Source: Paenibacillus massiliensis subsp. panacisoli DSM 21345
GTDB taxonomy: Bacteria; Bacillota; Bacilli; Paenibacillales; Paenibacillaceae
Length of the DNA: 64,000 bases
Assembly (NCBI RefSeq): GCF_000426545.1
Contig: NZ_KE384534.1
Coordinates: 423,115 to 487,114, forward strand
Direction: 5' to 3'
A program made the position numbers and the translations under genes. Numbering within the stretch: position 1 is the first letter of the stretch; every line of letters starts with the position of its first letter. This document shows positions 46,181-54,502 of this stretch, piece by piece. The notes beneath the pieces are model-generated. The model searched no databases, had not been told where the DNA came from, and saw nothing but the letters and a program-made list of their open reading frames with translations.

Positions 46181-48496
46181 ATGAAGTTTACGGATGGATA
46201 TTGGCAAATTCGAAAAGGGTACGAGGTGCAGAATCCGGCAGACATTAGGGATCTGGTGACGGAGGACTCTTCCTTGACCTTGTATGCAGCGAGCAAAAAA
46301 GTCCAGCACAAAGGGGATACACTGAACGGAGCACTGCTGAAGACGACCTTTAGCTCCCCCATGCCCGATGTCATTCGTGTACGGATGAATCATCATAAAG
46401 GAAAAGTCATGAAAGGACCTGTCTTCGACATTCATACCGAGCCTGTGGATGTGAAGATTACGACTGACGAGCAGACAGCTGTCCTGCAGAGCGGCAAGCT
46501 TGATGTCACGGTGAAGCTTACGGAGGGCTGGAGCATTGCCTTCAATTATGATGGCAGGAAAGTCACTGGCAGCGGCCACCGTGGGCCTGCTTATATTAAA
46601 GGTCCGAATGAACAGGCCTATTTTCGGGAGCAATTGGAGCTTGGCGTTGGAGAATACGTATATGGATTGGGCGAACGCTTCACTCCTTTCGTGAAGAATG
46701 GTCAGGTTGTTGACATCTGGAATGAAGACGGAGGAACGAGCAGTGAGCAGGCTTACAAAAATGTCCCGTTCTATCTATCTAGTAAAGGCTACGGCGTATT
46801 CGTGAACCATCCAGAGCGCGTGTCCTATGAGGTCGCTTCAGAGAACGTATCGAGAGTGCAGTTCAGTGTGAAGGGAGAGACGCTCGACTATTTCATTATT
46901 GGCGGAGCCAATCCCAAAGAAGTGCTGGATAATTATACGAAGCTCACGGGCAAGCCAGCGCTACCACCGGCATGGACCTTCGGACTCTGGCTCACCACCT
47001 CCTTCACAACTGATTATGATGAGGCTACGGTGAATCATTTTGTAGATGGTATGGCTGAGCGTGATCTGCCCTTATCGGTCTTTCATTTTGACTGCTTCTG
47101 GATGAAGGAGTATCAGTGGTGTGACTTCCAGTGGGATAAGGATATGTTCCCGGACCCTGAGGGCATGCTGCGGAGGCTGAAGGAGAAGGGGCTCAAAATC
47201 TGTGCCTGGATCAATCCATACATTGCCGAGAAGTCAATCCTGTTCGATGAAGGTATGGAGCATGGCTATCTAGTGAAGACGGCCGACGGAAGTGTGTGGC
47301 AGTGGGATATGTGGCAGGCCGGAATGGGACTGGTTGATTTCACGAACCCGGATGCTGTGCGCTGGTATCAGAGCAAGCTGAAGGTGCTGATTGATCAGGG
47401 GGTGGATTGCTTCAAGACAGACTTTGGCGAGCGGATTCCAACTGATGTCGTCTATTATGACGGCTCTGACCCGCAGAAAATGCACAATTACTACACTCAC
47501 CTATACAACAAGGCGGTATTCGAGCTGCTGGAGGAAGAGTTGGGCAAAAATGAGGCGGCCTTATTCGCTCGCTCCGCTACGGCTGGCGGTCAGCAGTTCC
47601 CTGTTCACTGGGGAGGAGATTGCTCGTCTAATTACGAATCCATGGCAGAGTCACTGCGTGGTGGTCTATCGCTAGGTCTCAGTGGCTTCGGCTTCTGGAG
47701 TCACGATATTAGCGGCTTTGAAGCAACGGCTCCGCCAGATGTCTACAAGCGCTGGGTACAGTTCGGATTGCTGTCTTCTCATAGTCGACTGCATGGTAAC
47801 CATTCTTATCGGGTGCCATGGCTATTCGATGAAGAGGCCGTAGATGTTCTGCGCAGCTTCACCAAGCTCAAGTGCACGCTCATGCCTTATATCTACAGCT
47901 CAGCCGTGGAATCCTCCGTACGGGGCTTACCGATGATGAGAGCTATGGTGCTGGAGTTCCCGGAAGATCCGACGACTCATACATTGGACCGCCAATACAT
48001 GTTCGGGGATTCCTTGTTAGTTGCACCTATCTTCAATCGTGAAGGGGATGTGCAATATTATCTGCCCGCTGGACGCTGGACGAACCTGCTGACTGGCGAA
48101 GTTAAGACAGGAGGAGCCTGGCAGACAGAGCAGCATGATTTCACGACATTGCCGGTTCTTGTCAGACCCAACACACTACTGGCGATCGGGCAGGAGGATA
48201 GCCGTCCTGATTACGATTATGCAACAGGGGTCGAGCTCCATCTATTCGAGCTGGAGGCAGATGCCAAGGCTGAAGCCGTCGTTGTGAATGGTCAAGGGGA
48301 ACGGGAGCTGGCTGCTAAGGCCGAACGTACTGGTGATACGATTCAGGTGAGCGCAGAAGGTGCTGGCAAGCCATGGAAGCTCGTACTGCGTGGCATTAAG
48401 CAGCTTGCAGGAGTACAAGGCGGGTCGGCTCAGGTCAGCGCTCAAGGCGTCATCATCACGCCAGAAGCAGGCCATGAAGTGATCATTTCTCTCTAA
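46181..48496 (+). CDS. yicI: Alpha-xylosidase / GH31 glycosidase (YicI type)
   Basis: This 771-residue GH31 enzyme aligns in plan with YicI: N-terminal beta domain, (beta/alpha)8 barrel and C-terminal beta domains. The nucleophile is Asp414 in KTDFGER and the acid/base Asp480 in HWGGDCSSNYESM, spaced as in YicI. YicI-like enzymes release alpha-xylose from isoprimeverose and xyloglucan oligosaccharides. No signal peptide is present, so substrates must be imported. It is controlled with the divergent AraC regulator. GGAGGAAG precedes the ATG. Confidence 0.9.
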   Translation: MKFTDGYWQIRKGYEVQNPADIRDLVTEDSSLTLYAASKKVQHKGDTLNGALLKTTFSSPMPDVIRVRMNHHKGKVMKGPVFDIHTEPVDVKITTDEQTAVLQSGKLDVTVKLTEGWSIAFNYDGRKVTGSGHRGPAYIKGPNEQAYFREQLELGVGEYVYGLGERFTPFVKNGQVVDIWNEDGGTSSEQAYKNVPFYLSSKGYGVFVNHPERVSYEVASENVSRVQFSVKGETLDYFIIGGANPKEVLDNYTKLTGKPALPPAWTFGLWLTTSFTTDYDEATVNHFVDGMAERDLPLSVFHFDCFWMKEYQWCDFQWDKDMFPDPEGMLRRLKEKGLKICAWINPYIAEKSILFDEGMEHGYLVKTADGSVWQWDMWQAGMGLVDFTNPDAVRWYQSKLKVLIDQGVDCFKTDFGERIPTDVVYYDGSDPQKMHNYYTHLYNKAVFELLEEELGKNEAALFARSATAGGQQFPVHWGGDCSSNYESMAESLRGGLSLGLSGFGFWSHDISGFEATAPPDVYKRWVQFGLLSSHSRLHGNHSYRVPWLFDEEAVDVLRSFTKLKCTLMPYIYSSAVESSVRGLPMMRAMVLEFPEDPTTHTLDRQYMFGDSLLVAPIFNREGDVQYYLPAGRWTNLLTGEVKTGGAWQTEQHDFTTLPVLVRPNTLLAIGQEDSRPDYDYATGVELHLFELEADAKAEAVVVNGQGERELAAKAERTGDTIQVSAEGAGKPWKLVLRGIKQLAGVQGGSAQVSAQGVIITPEAGHEVIISL

Positions 48497-48561
48497 GTGC
48501 GCTTAGGTGAGGAGCTAGCGTACATCTGATTGTCTAACTATTATAACTACAGATCCAAGAG

Positions 48562-48600
48562 GCGCGAGTGACGGGATTATCCCGGTGCACGCGCTTTTTT
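48562..48600 (+). terminator. Terminator after the GH31 gene
   Basis: GCGCG (48562-48566) with CGCGC and CGGG with CCCG, separated by a small internal loop, form a hairpin followed by TTTTTT. Confidence 0.75.
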
Positions 48601-48766
48601 CATGGTAGCTGGCATCGGTAGAAACTTGACAGTGTCTGGAGTTAGCTCACAGACTCTAATGCATAAAATCCTTCCGGAACAACCACAATACAACTATCTG
48701 CCTGTGTACTGAATCCTGGGGGGAATGGTATATGAAATCAGGTCCTTGGACATGAAGGATACGAGT

Positions 48767-50098
48767 ATGAAGTACGGTAATTCAAGTAAAAATTCGGATA
48801 AGAAGACGAAGCATACACTCTTACTGGCGCTGGGTTCTATTCCTTTGATGATGACGCTTGGCAACTCCATGCTCATTCCTGTTCTACCCGAAATGGCCAA
48901 GAAGCTGAACGTTACCTCCCTGCGGGTAAGCATGTTGATCACAGTGTACGCTGTAGCGGCCATTATCCTCATACCTATTGCAGGCTACCTGTCTGATCGG
49001 TTTGGACGCAAGGCAGTCATTGTACCTAGTCTCATTACAGCGGTTATTGGGGCAGGCATATCCGCTGCTGGTGCGTGGCTGCTTGCAGACCAAGCTGCCT
49101 ATTGGACGATTATCGGCGGCAGGCTATTGCAGGGAGTAGGCGCGGCAGGGGCATTTCCAATCGTCATTCCGCTCGTAGGGGATCTATATACACAGGAGGA
49201 GGAAGTTAGTCGCAATTTGGGAATTGTCGAGACCTATAATACATTTGGAAAAGTATTGAGTCCTATTCTGGGTGCGGCTTTGGGAATGGTGCTGTGGTAC
49301 TTGCCATTGCTGTCCATTCCGGTGTTTTTTCTCATCTCCTTGCTGCTTGTTATATTCTTCGTGTCCGTTCCGCGCCGTAAGCAAAAGGCAGAGGTGTCAT
49401 TCAAGGAATTTCTGTCAGAGCTCAAGGCTGTGCTGGGCAAAAATGGTCGGTGGCTGTATGCTATATTTGCCATGGGCGGCATTTGCATGTTTGCTATTTT
49501 TGGTACCTTGTTCTATTTATCTGAGACGTTGGAGTCCAAGCATCATCTGCATGGCGTTATGAAAGGCGGAGTTCTGGCTATTCCACTGGCTTTTCTATGC
49601 GTTAGCTCCTATATTGGCGGGAAGGTCATTGGTAAGAATAAAGCTCGTATGAAATGGCTCGGCTTTAGCGGTCTTGCTCTTCTTACGATCTGCTTTACCC
49701 TCATCTCCTTTTTCAAAAATATCTATATAGAAATCGGACTATTCGCTTTGGGAAGCGCTGGGATTGGTCTGACCTTACCGTGCCTGGATTCGTTAATAAC
49801 ACGTGGTATAGAGAAGAAGGAGCGTGGGACCATCACCTCGCTGTACAGTAGTATGCGGTTCGTCGGGGTATCGCTGGGTCCTCCGATCGTATCGCTGTTG
49901 TTACATCGGGGGCACAGTCTTCTGTTCATTGTAATGAGCGTGCTCAGCGCTGTAGGAGGGCTGCTAATGCTATTCGCGGTGAAGCCTCGTGAAGACGAAG
50001 CAGATGAAGGACGGGTGAATGATCCCCATGGAAAGCAGCGGGGGAAGGACATTGCACGGCGAATACCAGGCATACGTAAAAAAGCAGGCTACCGTTAG
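48767..50098 (+). CDS. MFS transporter (drug or siderophore exporter type)
   Basis: The 443-residue protein has twelve predicted membrane segments and the MFS loop motif GYLSDRFGRKAVIV between helices 2 and 3, plus GRLLQGVGAAGAFPIVIPLVG (motif C-like region), typical of proton-linked exporters such as YmfD and Bmr relatives. The ATG at 48767 is chosen because AAGGA lies 7 bases upstream; the longer frame starts at 48725, one base after a G run. The C-terminal 40 residues are polar and charged. Substrate unknown. Confidence 0.8.
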   Translation: MKYGNSSKNSDKKTKHTLLLALGSIPLMMTLGNSMLIPVLPEMAKKLNVTSLRVSMLITVYAVAAIILIPIAGYLSDRFGRKAVIVPSLITAVIGAGISAAGAWLLADQAAYWTIIGGRLLQGVGAAGAFPIVIPLVGDLYTQEEEVSRNLGIVETYNTFGKVLSPILGAALGMVLWYLPLLSIPVFFLISLLLVIFFVSVPRRKQKAEVSFKEFLSELKAVLGKNGRWLYAIFAMGGICMFAIFGTLFYLSETLESKHHLHGVMKGGVLAIPLAFLCVSSYIGGKVIGKNKARMKWLGFSGLALLTICFTLISFFKNIYIEIGLFALGSAGIGLTLPCLDSLITRGIEKKERGTITSLYSSMRFVGVSLGPPIVSLLLHRGHSLLFIVMSVLSAVGGLLMLFAVKPREDEADEGRVNDPHGKQRGKDIARRIPGIRKKAGYR

Positions 50099-50208
50099 GC
50101 AGAAACTTTCTCGTATGATACCCACTGAAAATTACACCAATACAACATCAGGCTGTGGTGGAACTCTGGCTGAATGAAGTTGTGCTACAACTATACTGCG
50201 TATAACAC

Positions 50209-50275
50209 AAAAAAGCCGCCTGTTTGCTTCAGCCTTCCTGAGAAGGGCTGGAACAGACAAGCGGCTTTATCTTTT
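50209..50275. terminator. Bidirectional terminator between convergent MFS genes
   Basis: AAAGCCGC (50212-50219) pairs with GCGGCTTT (50261-50268), with an inner CAGCC/GGCTG stem. A run of A lies before it and T after it, so it can work on both strands. Confidence 0.8.
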
Positions 50276-50304
50276 TAAGAAATACGGTATCGCTTAAAAT
50301 CCTC

Positions 50305-50371
50305 TATCATGTAAGTCCCCGTATCATTTAGGTCAAAATATCATGTAAGTCAGAATATCATGTAAGCTCAA
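50305..50371. repeat. 17-bp tandem repeat, about four units
   Basis: TATCATGTAAGTC-type units start at 50305, 50322, 50339 and 50356, an exact 17-bp period with 4-bp variable spacers. The last unit supplies the stop codon of the minus-strand MFS gene. Confidence 0.85.
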
Positions 50372-51584
50372 TCGCAGCTTGAGAGCGTCTCGTACTCCAC
50401 TGCAGCCAGACATACATTAGCACCAGCGCTACGATAGCTGTGGCTGAAATTCTATACATCATCGCATAGCTCGACCATTTCGCGATGGAGCCGAGAAGGA
50501 GAGCACCTGTAGCTACCCCGAAGTCCGTAGAATTCAGGAAAGAGCTGCTTGCTGTTCCGCGCTTGCGTGGAGGCACACATTGAATCATCCAGGTCTGGAA
50601 AGCTGGCTGCATGCTGCCGAAGCCTGCTCCGTAGCACATGGCAGCAAGGTACAGCATCCCATCCGTACGTGCAAAGGATAACAGGAGAAGCCCCGTCAGC
50701 AAGAGTAGAGAGCCTGGCCCAATAATAGCCTTATGGCCGAACCGATCATAGAGTCTCCCAGCAAAGGGCCTAACCAGCAGCACTGCTCCTGCAAGGAATA
50801 GGAAAAAGAAGGCTGCATGTGTCAAGCCCGCTTCCTGGCCGAATAAGACCATGAAGCTAAGCAAGCCGCCATAAGTGATGGCCATGAGATAATTCAGAAA
50901 GGAAGGCAGCCAGAGCTTGCGCCATAGTGGTACTCCGTCACTCTCCTCGCTAGACACGGTTGCTTGCATTGCGTTCATTCCAGCACCCTGTCCAGACTTC
51001 GAAGGGTCTGGGAGTTGTCTCAGTAGCCATATGGTCATAGGTACGACTAGAATAATAACAGCGCAGGTAGTATAGACTAGCGCATTGAACCCTCCGTATT
51101 GCAGGAGACTAATGCCAATCGTGGGTCCGATGGACATGGCTAGTGTTGAGGATAGGCCAAAGTAGCCCATGCCTTCACCCATTCGCTTGGCAGGAACAAT
51201 ATCTGAAGCCATAGTGGGAAATGTAGTGCTGCTAAGCCCAAAGCCAAGCCCGAAGATCACCCGCATCAAGAGCAGAATACCTACCGTAGGAGCCAGCACA
51301 TAACCGAGAGTCCCGGCAAGAGCAAGCGCGAGCCCGATCAGGACGATATACGCTCGAAAGCCCTTTTCCAGATAACGGGTCGAGAGAACACGAGCAACGA
51401 TCGCACTGAGGGCGAATAAGCTCGTGACCAATCCTACCTGAATCGCACTGGCAGAGAAGGCGTCTTTTACGTAAGACGGCAGTGAGGGGACGATCATTTG
51501 TAGCTCTAAGAATAATAACAGGTTAACGAAGGTCAAAATAACAAAATGCTTGGTCCATAGACGTTCTGTGATGTGTTGTTGCAT
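50358..51584 (-). CDS. MFS transporter
   Basis: A 408-residue transporter with twelve predicted helices. LLLFLELQMIVPSLPSYVKDAF opens helix 1, a helix 4-5 region GLGFGLSSTTFPTMASDIVP follows, and GRLYDRFGHKAIIG is the second-half copy of the loop motif, as in YfkF/YkuC-like and other drug exporters. GGGAGAGAAG lies before the ATG. Its leader contains a terminator overlapped by a small reading frame, so expression may depend on attenuation. Substrate unknown; an antibiotic exporter is likely but not shown. Confidence 0.85.
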   Translation of the reverse strand: MQQHITERLWTKHFVILTFVNLLLFLELQMIVPSLPSYVKDAFSASAIQVGLVTSLFALSAIVARVLSTRYLEKGFRAYIVLIGLALALAGTLGYVLAPTVGILLLMRVIFGLGFGLSSTTFPTMASDIVPAKRMGEGMGYFGLSSTLAMSIGPTIGISLLQYGGFNALVYTTCAVIILVVPMTIWLLRQLPDPSKSGQGAGMNAMQATVSSEESDGVPLWRKLWLPSFLNYLMAITYGGLLSFMVLFGQEAGLTHAAFFFLFLAGAVLLVRPFAGRLYDRFGHKAIIGPGSLLLLTGLLLLSFARTDGMLYLAAMCYGAGFGSMQPAFQTWMIQCVPPRKRGTASSSFLNSTDFGVATGALLLGSIAKWSSYAMMYRISATAIVALVLMYVWLQWSTRRSQAAIELT

Positions 51585-51634
51585 GTAGCTTCTCTCCCTA
51601 TCTAGTGGCAGCTTGAGGCTGCTTCTCTCTAAAT

Positions 51635-51829
51635 CTATGAGGCACTATACGATGGTAATGGTTCATGCACGAACCTGTCGACATGAAAGAAAACTGAAAG
51701 GAAAACTGAAAGAAAACCAAACGATGAAACAAAGCCTGCATGAAGCTCAAAAAAAGGATTCCAGGCCTTATGGCCTCGAATCCCGCTGCACTCCTTATTA
51801 GTGGCACGAAGTAATAATCCGCTTCTCAC
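51635..51829 (-). CDS. Possible leader peptide of the MFS gene
   Basis: On the minus strand a 64-codon frame from GTG (51829) encodes a product beginning MRSGLLLRATNKECSGIRG. It runs through the terminator hairpin and stops about 50 bp before the MFS start. There is no clear ribosome site. If translated, it would place ribosomes on the attenuator. Low confidence. Confidence 0.25.
   Translation of the reverse strand: MRSGLLLRATNKECSGIRGHKAWNPFFELHAGFVSSFGFLSVFLSVFFHVDRFVHEPLPSYSAS
51748..51783 (-). terminator. Terminator in the leader of the minus-strand MFS gene
   Basis: On the minus strand GGATTCGAGGCC (51783-51772) pairs with GGCCTGGAATCC (51767-51756) with one mismatch and a 4-nt loop, followed by seven T. 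The only gene downstream on this strand is the MFS transporter, and none lies upstream before the divergent TraX gene. Confidence 0.75.
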
Positions 51830-51975
51830 TTTCGGATACCTATTAATATTTTGACATAATTTCGACACAATGACAAGCTATAACCCTATAGCTATAGTAT
51901 AATTAATAAAATATCTTGCATGCCTGCGGACTTCACCCGGGATCAGGATAGACATTCAGGGAGGAGATAACTGCT

Positions 51976-52644
51976 GTGCACTGGCTTGCTATGATTACCA
52001 TGCTGATTGACCATATTGGAGCTGTTTTTTTTCCAGGATCAGCACCTTGGCGAATGATTGGGAGAATTGCTTTCCCTATCTATGCCTTTGCTCTATATAT
52101 GGGCTATGTACATACGAGGAATCTGACCAAATATATGTTGCGTCTTGGTGCACTAGCGCTGATCTCGCAGCTGCCCTTTATGCTGGCCTTCGACACGAAC
52201 GGTCTTAATGTAGTCTGGACTCTGTTAGCATCACTAGGAGCTATCGCCATTGCTGATCGAATGAAGCGTCTATGGCTAGTCGTTCCAATGTATATCTTGG
52301 TTGGACTATTCATGGAAGCAAGCGACATGGATTACGCTGCATATGGCCTGTTACTTGTGCTGATCTATCGGTATTGCAGAGGCTTCTGGATGATTCCGGC
52401 CCATCTCGTGCTGAACCTGCTGTATGAGCTTAGATATTCCTTACCTTACGGAGAGATAACGTTATTCCAGATGACACAGCATTTAAGTCTTGTATCTACA
52501 ATACTTATCGTGAGCCTCCGCTCCGTGCCGTCATTCATTCGCCCACATGTGCCACGCTGGCTCTGGGTCAGCTTTTACCCGCTGCACCTGTCGATCATTG
52601 TTGCCATAAGGTATTACCACGATTACACCATACTTGAGCAATAA
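51976..52644 (+). CDS. TraX-family membrane protein
   Basis: This 222-residue protein has about seven membrane helices and the TraX signature near the start (LAMITMLIDHIGAVFFPG, MIGRIAFPIYAFAL). TraX acetylates F-pilin in conjugative plasmids, but chromosomal Bacillota homologues belong to a wider acyltransferase-like family with unknown targets. GGGAGGAGA lies about 9 bases before the GTG start at 51976. No conjugation gene is nearby, so a link with pili is not suggested. Confidence 0.85.
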   Translation: MHWLAMITMLIDHIGAVFFPGSAPWRMIGRIAFPIYAFALYMGYVHTRNLTKYMLRLGALALISQLPFMLAFDTNGLNVVWTLLASLGAIAIADRMKRLWLVVPMYILVGLFMEASDMDYAAYGLLLVLIYRYCRGFWMIPAHLVLNLLYELRYSLPYGEITLFQMTQHLSLVSTILIVSLRSVPSFIRPHVPRWLWVSFYPLHLSIIVAIRYYHDYTILEQ

Positions 52645-52680
52645 TCGTGCCATCGTTTTAGCTGAATACCGAGACGTAAC

Positions 52681-52716
52681 AGAAAAGCCGATTCACAATG
52701 TGGATCGGCTTTTCTG
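52681..52716. terminator. Bidirectional terminator between TraX and HxlR genes
   Basis: AGAAAAGCCGAT (52681-52692) pairs perfectly with ATCGGCTTTTCT (52704-52715) around an 11-nt loop, serving the two convergent genes. Confidence 0.85.
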
Positions 52717-52736
52717 CGTTGTTGCTATAGATACCG

Positions 52737-53102
52737 CTAAGATCGGACAAGAATCTGATGTCTATGCTGCTCTCCCCATTCCTTCATTTTCATAATAATA
52801 GGAATCAAGGTTTGGCCAAAGGAGGTCAGTGAATACTCCACCTTGGGAGGAACCTGATGATACACCTCACGGTGAACGATACCGTCCTGCTCTAGCTCAC
52901 GCAGCTGCAGGGTCAGCATACGCTGGGTAATCGTCGGACAGATCCGGCGGAATTCATTGAAGCGAACAGGCTGCTTTATCATATGATAGAGTAGTATGCC
53001 CTTCCACTTGCCGCCTATGATATCCAATGTGTAGGCAACGGGACAACCCTCTTCATTTGGACATTCCCCATACTTGCTGCTGTAGTCCTCCAATAGACTC
53101 AC
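52737..53102 (-). CDS. HxlR-family transcriptional regulator
   Basis: A 121-residue winged-helix regulator. GCPVAYTLDIIGGKWKGILLYHM is the HxlR signature, with the conserved Cys20 that acts as redox or electrophile sensor in relatives such as YodB and HypR; a further Cys14 lies nearby. It is divergent from a zinc-type alcohol dehydrogenase/quinone reductase-like gene, a common arrangement in which HxlR proteins repress detoxification enzymes. It is probably autoregulated through sites in the 116-bp gap. Confidence 0.9.
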   Translation of the reverse strand: MSLLEDYSSKYGECPNEEGCPVAYTLDIIGGKWKGILLYHMIKQPVRFNEFRRICPTITQRMLTLQLRELEQDGIVHREVYHQVPPKVEYSLTSFGQTLIPIIMKMKEWGEQHRHQILVRS

Positions 53103-53109
53103 TCCTTAC

Positions 53110-53127
53110 AGTATAAAAAAAGATACT
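53110..53127. promoter_or_regulatory. Possible HxlR operator
   Basis: AGTAT (53110-53114) and ATACT (53123-53127) form a short inverted repeat just before the HxlR start, similar in form to YodB-type sites. Short and not unique. Confidence 0.3.
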
Positions 53128-53218
53128 ACATAACATTAATGTGCCTACTTATGATTTTAGAACAATTGCGTTATATTTACAATCATAGAGCGACCCAATA
53201 AGATCCAAGGAGGAATAG

Positions 53219-54274
53219 ATGATGAATGAAGCACCCAAAGCAACCATGAAAGCAGTTGGTCTATACCGTTATCTGCCCATTGCTGATCCAGATAGTCTAG
53301 TGGATGTAGAGTTGAAGACTCCAACAGCAACTGGCAGAGATCTTCTGGTTCATGTGAGGGCAGTCAGTGTAAATCCGGTCGATGTCAAGCAGCGCGCCCC
53401 CAAGGATAAAGTAGAGCAGGAAGCGCGGATACTGGGCTGGGATGTAGCAGGGATTGTAGTAGAGACTGGCCCGGAATGTACATTGTTCAGACCAGGCGAC
53501 GAGGTCTATTATGCAGGCAGCCTCATCCGTCCCGGAGGCAACAGTGAATATCATCTTGTGGATGAGCGGATTGCAGGTATGAAGCCTGCTTCGCTGGATT
53601 ATGCAGAGGCGGCTGCTCTGCCCCTCACTGCAATTACGGCCTGGGAGGGGCTGTTCCATCGTCTTGGTGCAGGGCTCGCCCCAGCTGAGAATGAGGGTAA
53701 GACATTACTAGTCATTGGAGCGGCAGGTGGAGTGGGGTCCATCGCCATTCAGCTGGCCAAGTACGCGGGATTGCGTGTCATCGGCACGGCTTCACGGGAA
53801 GAGTCCATTGCATGGGCCAGGTCTATGGGAGCCGATGAAGTGATTAATCATCATGAACCCTTCCTGCCACAGCTTCAGGCGATGGGTCTGGATGGGGTGG
53901 ATTACATCTTCTGCTTGAACAGTACCGAGCTGCATTGGCCTAATATGGCTGAATCCATCAGCCCGCAAGGGAAAATCTGTTCTATTGTGGAGACGAAGCA
54001 AGCGCTTGACCTCAATCTCCTAATGGGCAAAAGTGCAACCTTCGTCTGGGAGCTGATGTTCACCCGTTCTATGTTCCAGACAAGTGATATGATCAGGCAG
54101 CATGAATTGTTGAATGAGATATCGGGTCTAATAGATCAAGGCCTGATCCGTTCCACGCTGACTACACGACTGCGACCCATTCACGCAGCCAATCTGCGAG
54201 AGGCTCACGCATTACTGGAGACAGGCAGCACAATTGGAAAGATCGTAATAGAAGAGTTCGAGGGGAATATCTGA
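53219..54274 (+). CDS. Zinc-binding-dehydrogenase-family oxidoreductase (quinone reductase-like)
   Basis: The 351-residue protein has a GroES-like N-terminal domain (LLVHVRAVSVNPVDVKQRAP, GWDVAGIVVETG) and a Rossmann domain with LLVIGAAGGVGSIAIQLAKYAG. It lacks the structural zinc Cys cluster, which places it in the zeta-crystallin/ZADH branch of NADPH quinone or enone reductases. AAGGAGG lies upstream of paired ATGs at 53219 and 53222. It is divergent from the HxlR regulator, its likely repressor. Confidence 0.88.
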   Translation: MMNEAPKATMKAVGLYRYLPIADPDSLVDVELKTPTATGRDLLVHVRAVSVNPVDVKQRAPKDKVEQEARILGWDVAGIVVETGPECTLFRPGDEVYYAGSLIRPGGNSEYHLVDERIAGMKPASLDYAEAAALPLTAITAWEGLFHRLGAGLAPAENEGKTLLVIGAAGGVGSIAIQLAKYAGLRVIGTASREESIAWARSMGADEVINHHEPFLPQLQAMGLDGVDYIFCLNSTELHWPNMAESISPQGKICSIVETKQALDLNLLMGKSATFVWELMFTRSMFQTSDMIRQHELLNEISGLIDQGLIRSTLTTRLRPIHAANLREAHALLETGSTIGKIVIEEFEGNI

Positions 54275-54333
54275 CTTCTACGCAGTGTACCGGATGTGTA
54301 GCAACAAATACGTTTTCGGAAAACGCATCAAAA

Positions 54334-54376
54334 AACGCGAGCATTCAAGACAAGACGTCTCTGAATGCTCGCGTTC
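54334..54376. terminator. Terminator between convergent ADH-like and NRPS genes
   Basis: AACGCGAGCATTCA (54334-54347) pairs perfectly with TGAATGCTCGCGTT (54362-54375). A-rich DNA on one side gives T on the minus strand, so it can end both transcripts. Confidence 0.8.
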
Positions 54377-54502
54377 TGTTGTACTGACATTTGAATTAGT
54401 CATTCTATATTACGGAGCTACAGCATGCTACCAGCTTTAACGGACTCAAGCGAATGTTCAAGCTGTGAAGTGTAAGTGATGCTGAAGCATCTGTGCCCAG
54501 AA

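Noticed and set aside
51976-52644. TraX as evidence of a conjugative element
   Set aside because: No relaxase, coupling protein, pilus or origin of transfer is near; chromosomal TraX-family proteins are common in Bacillota.
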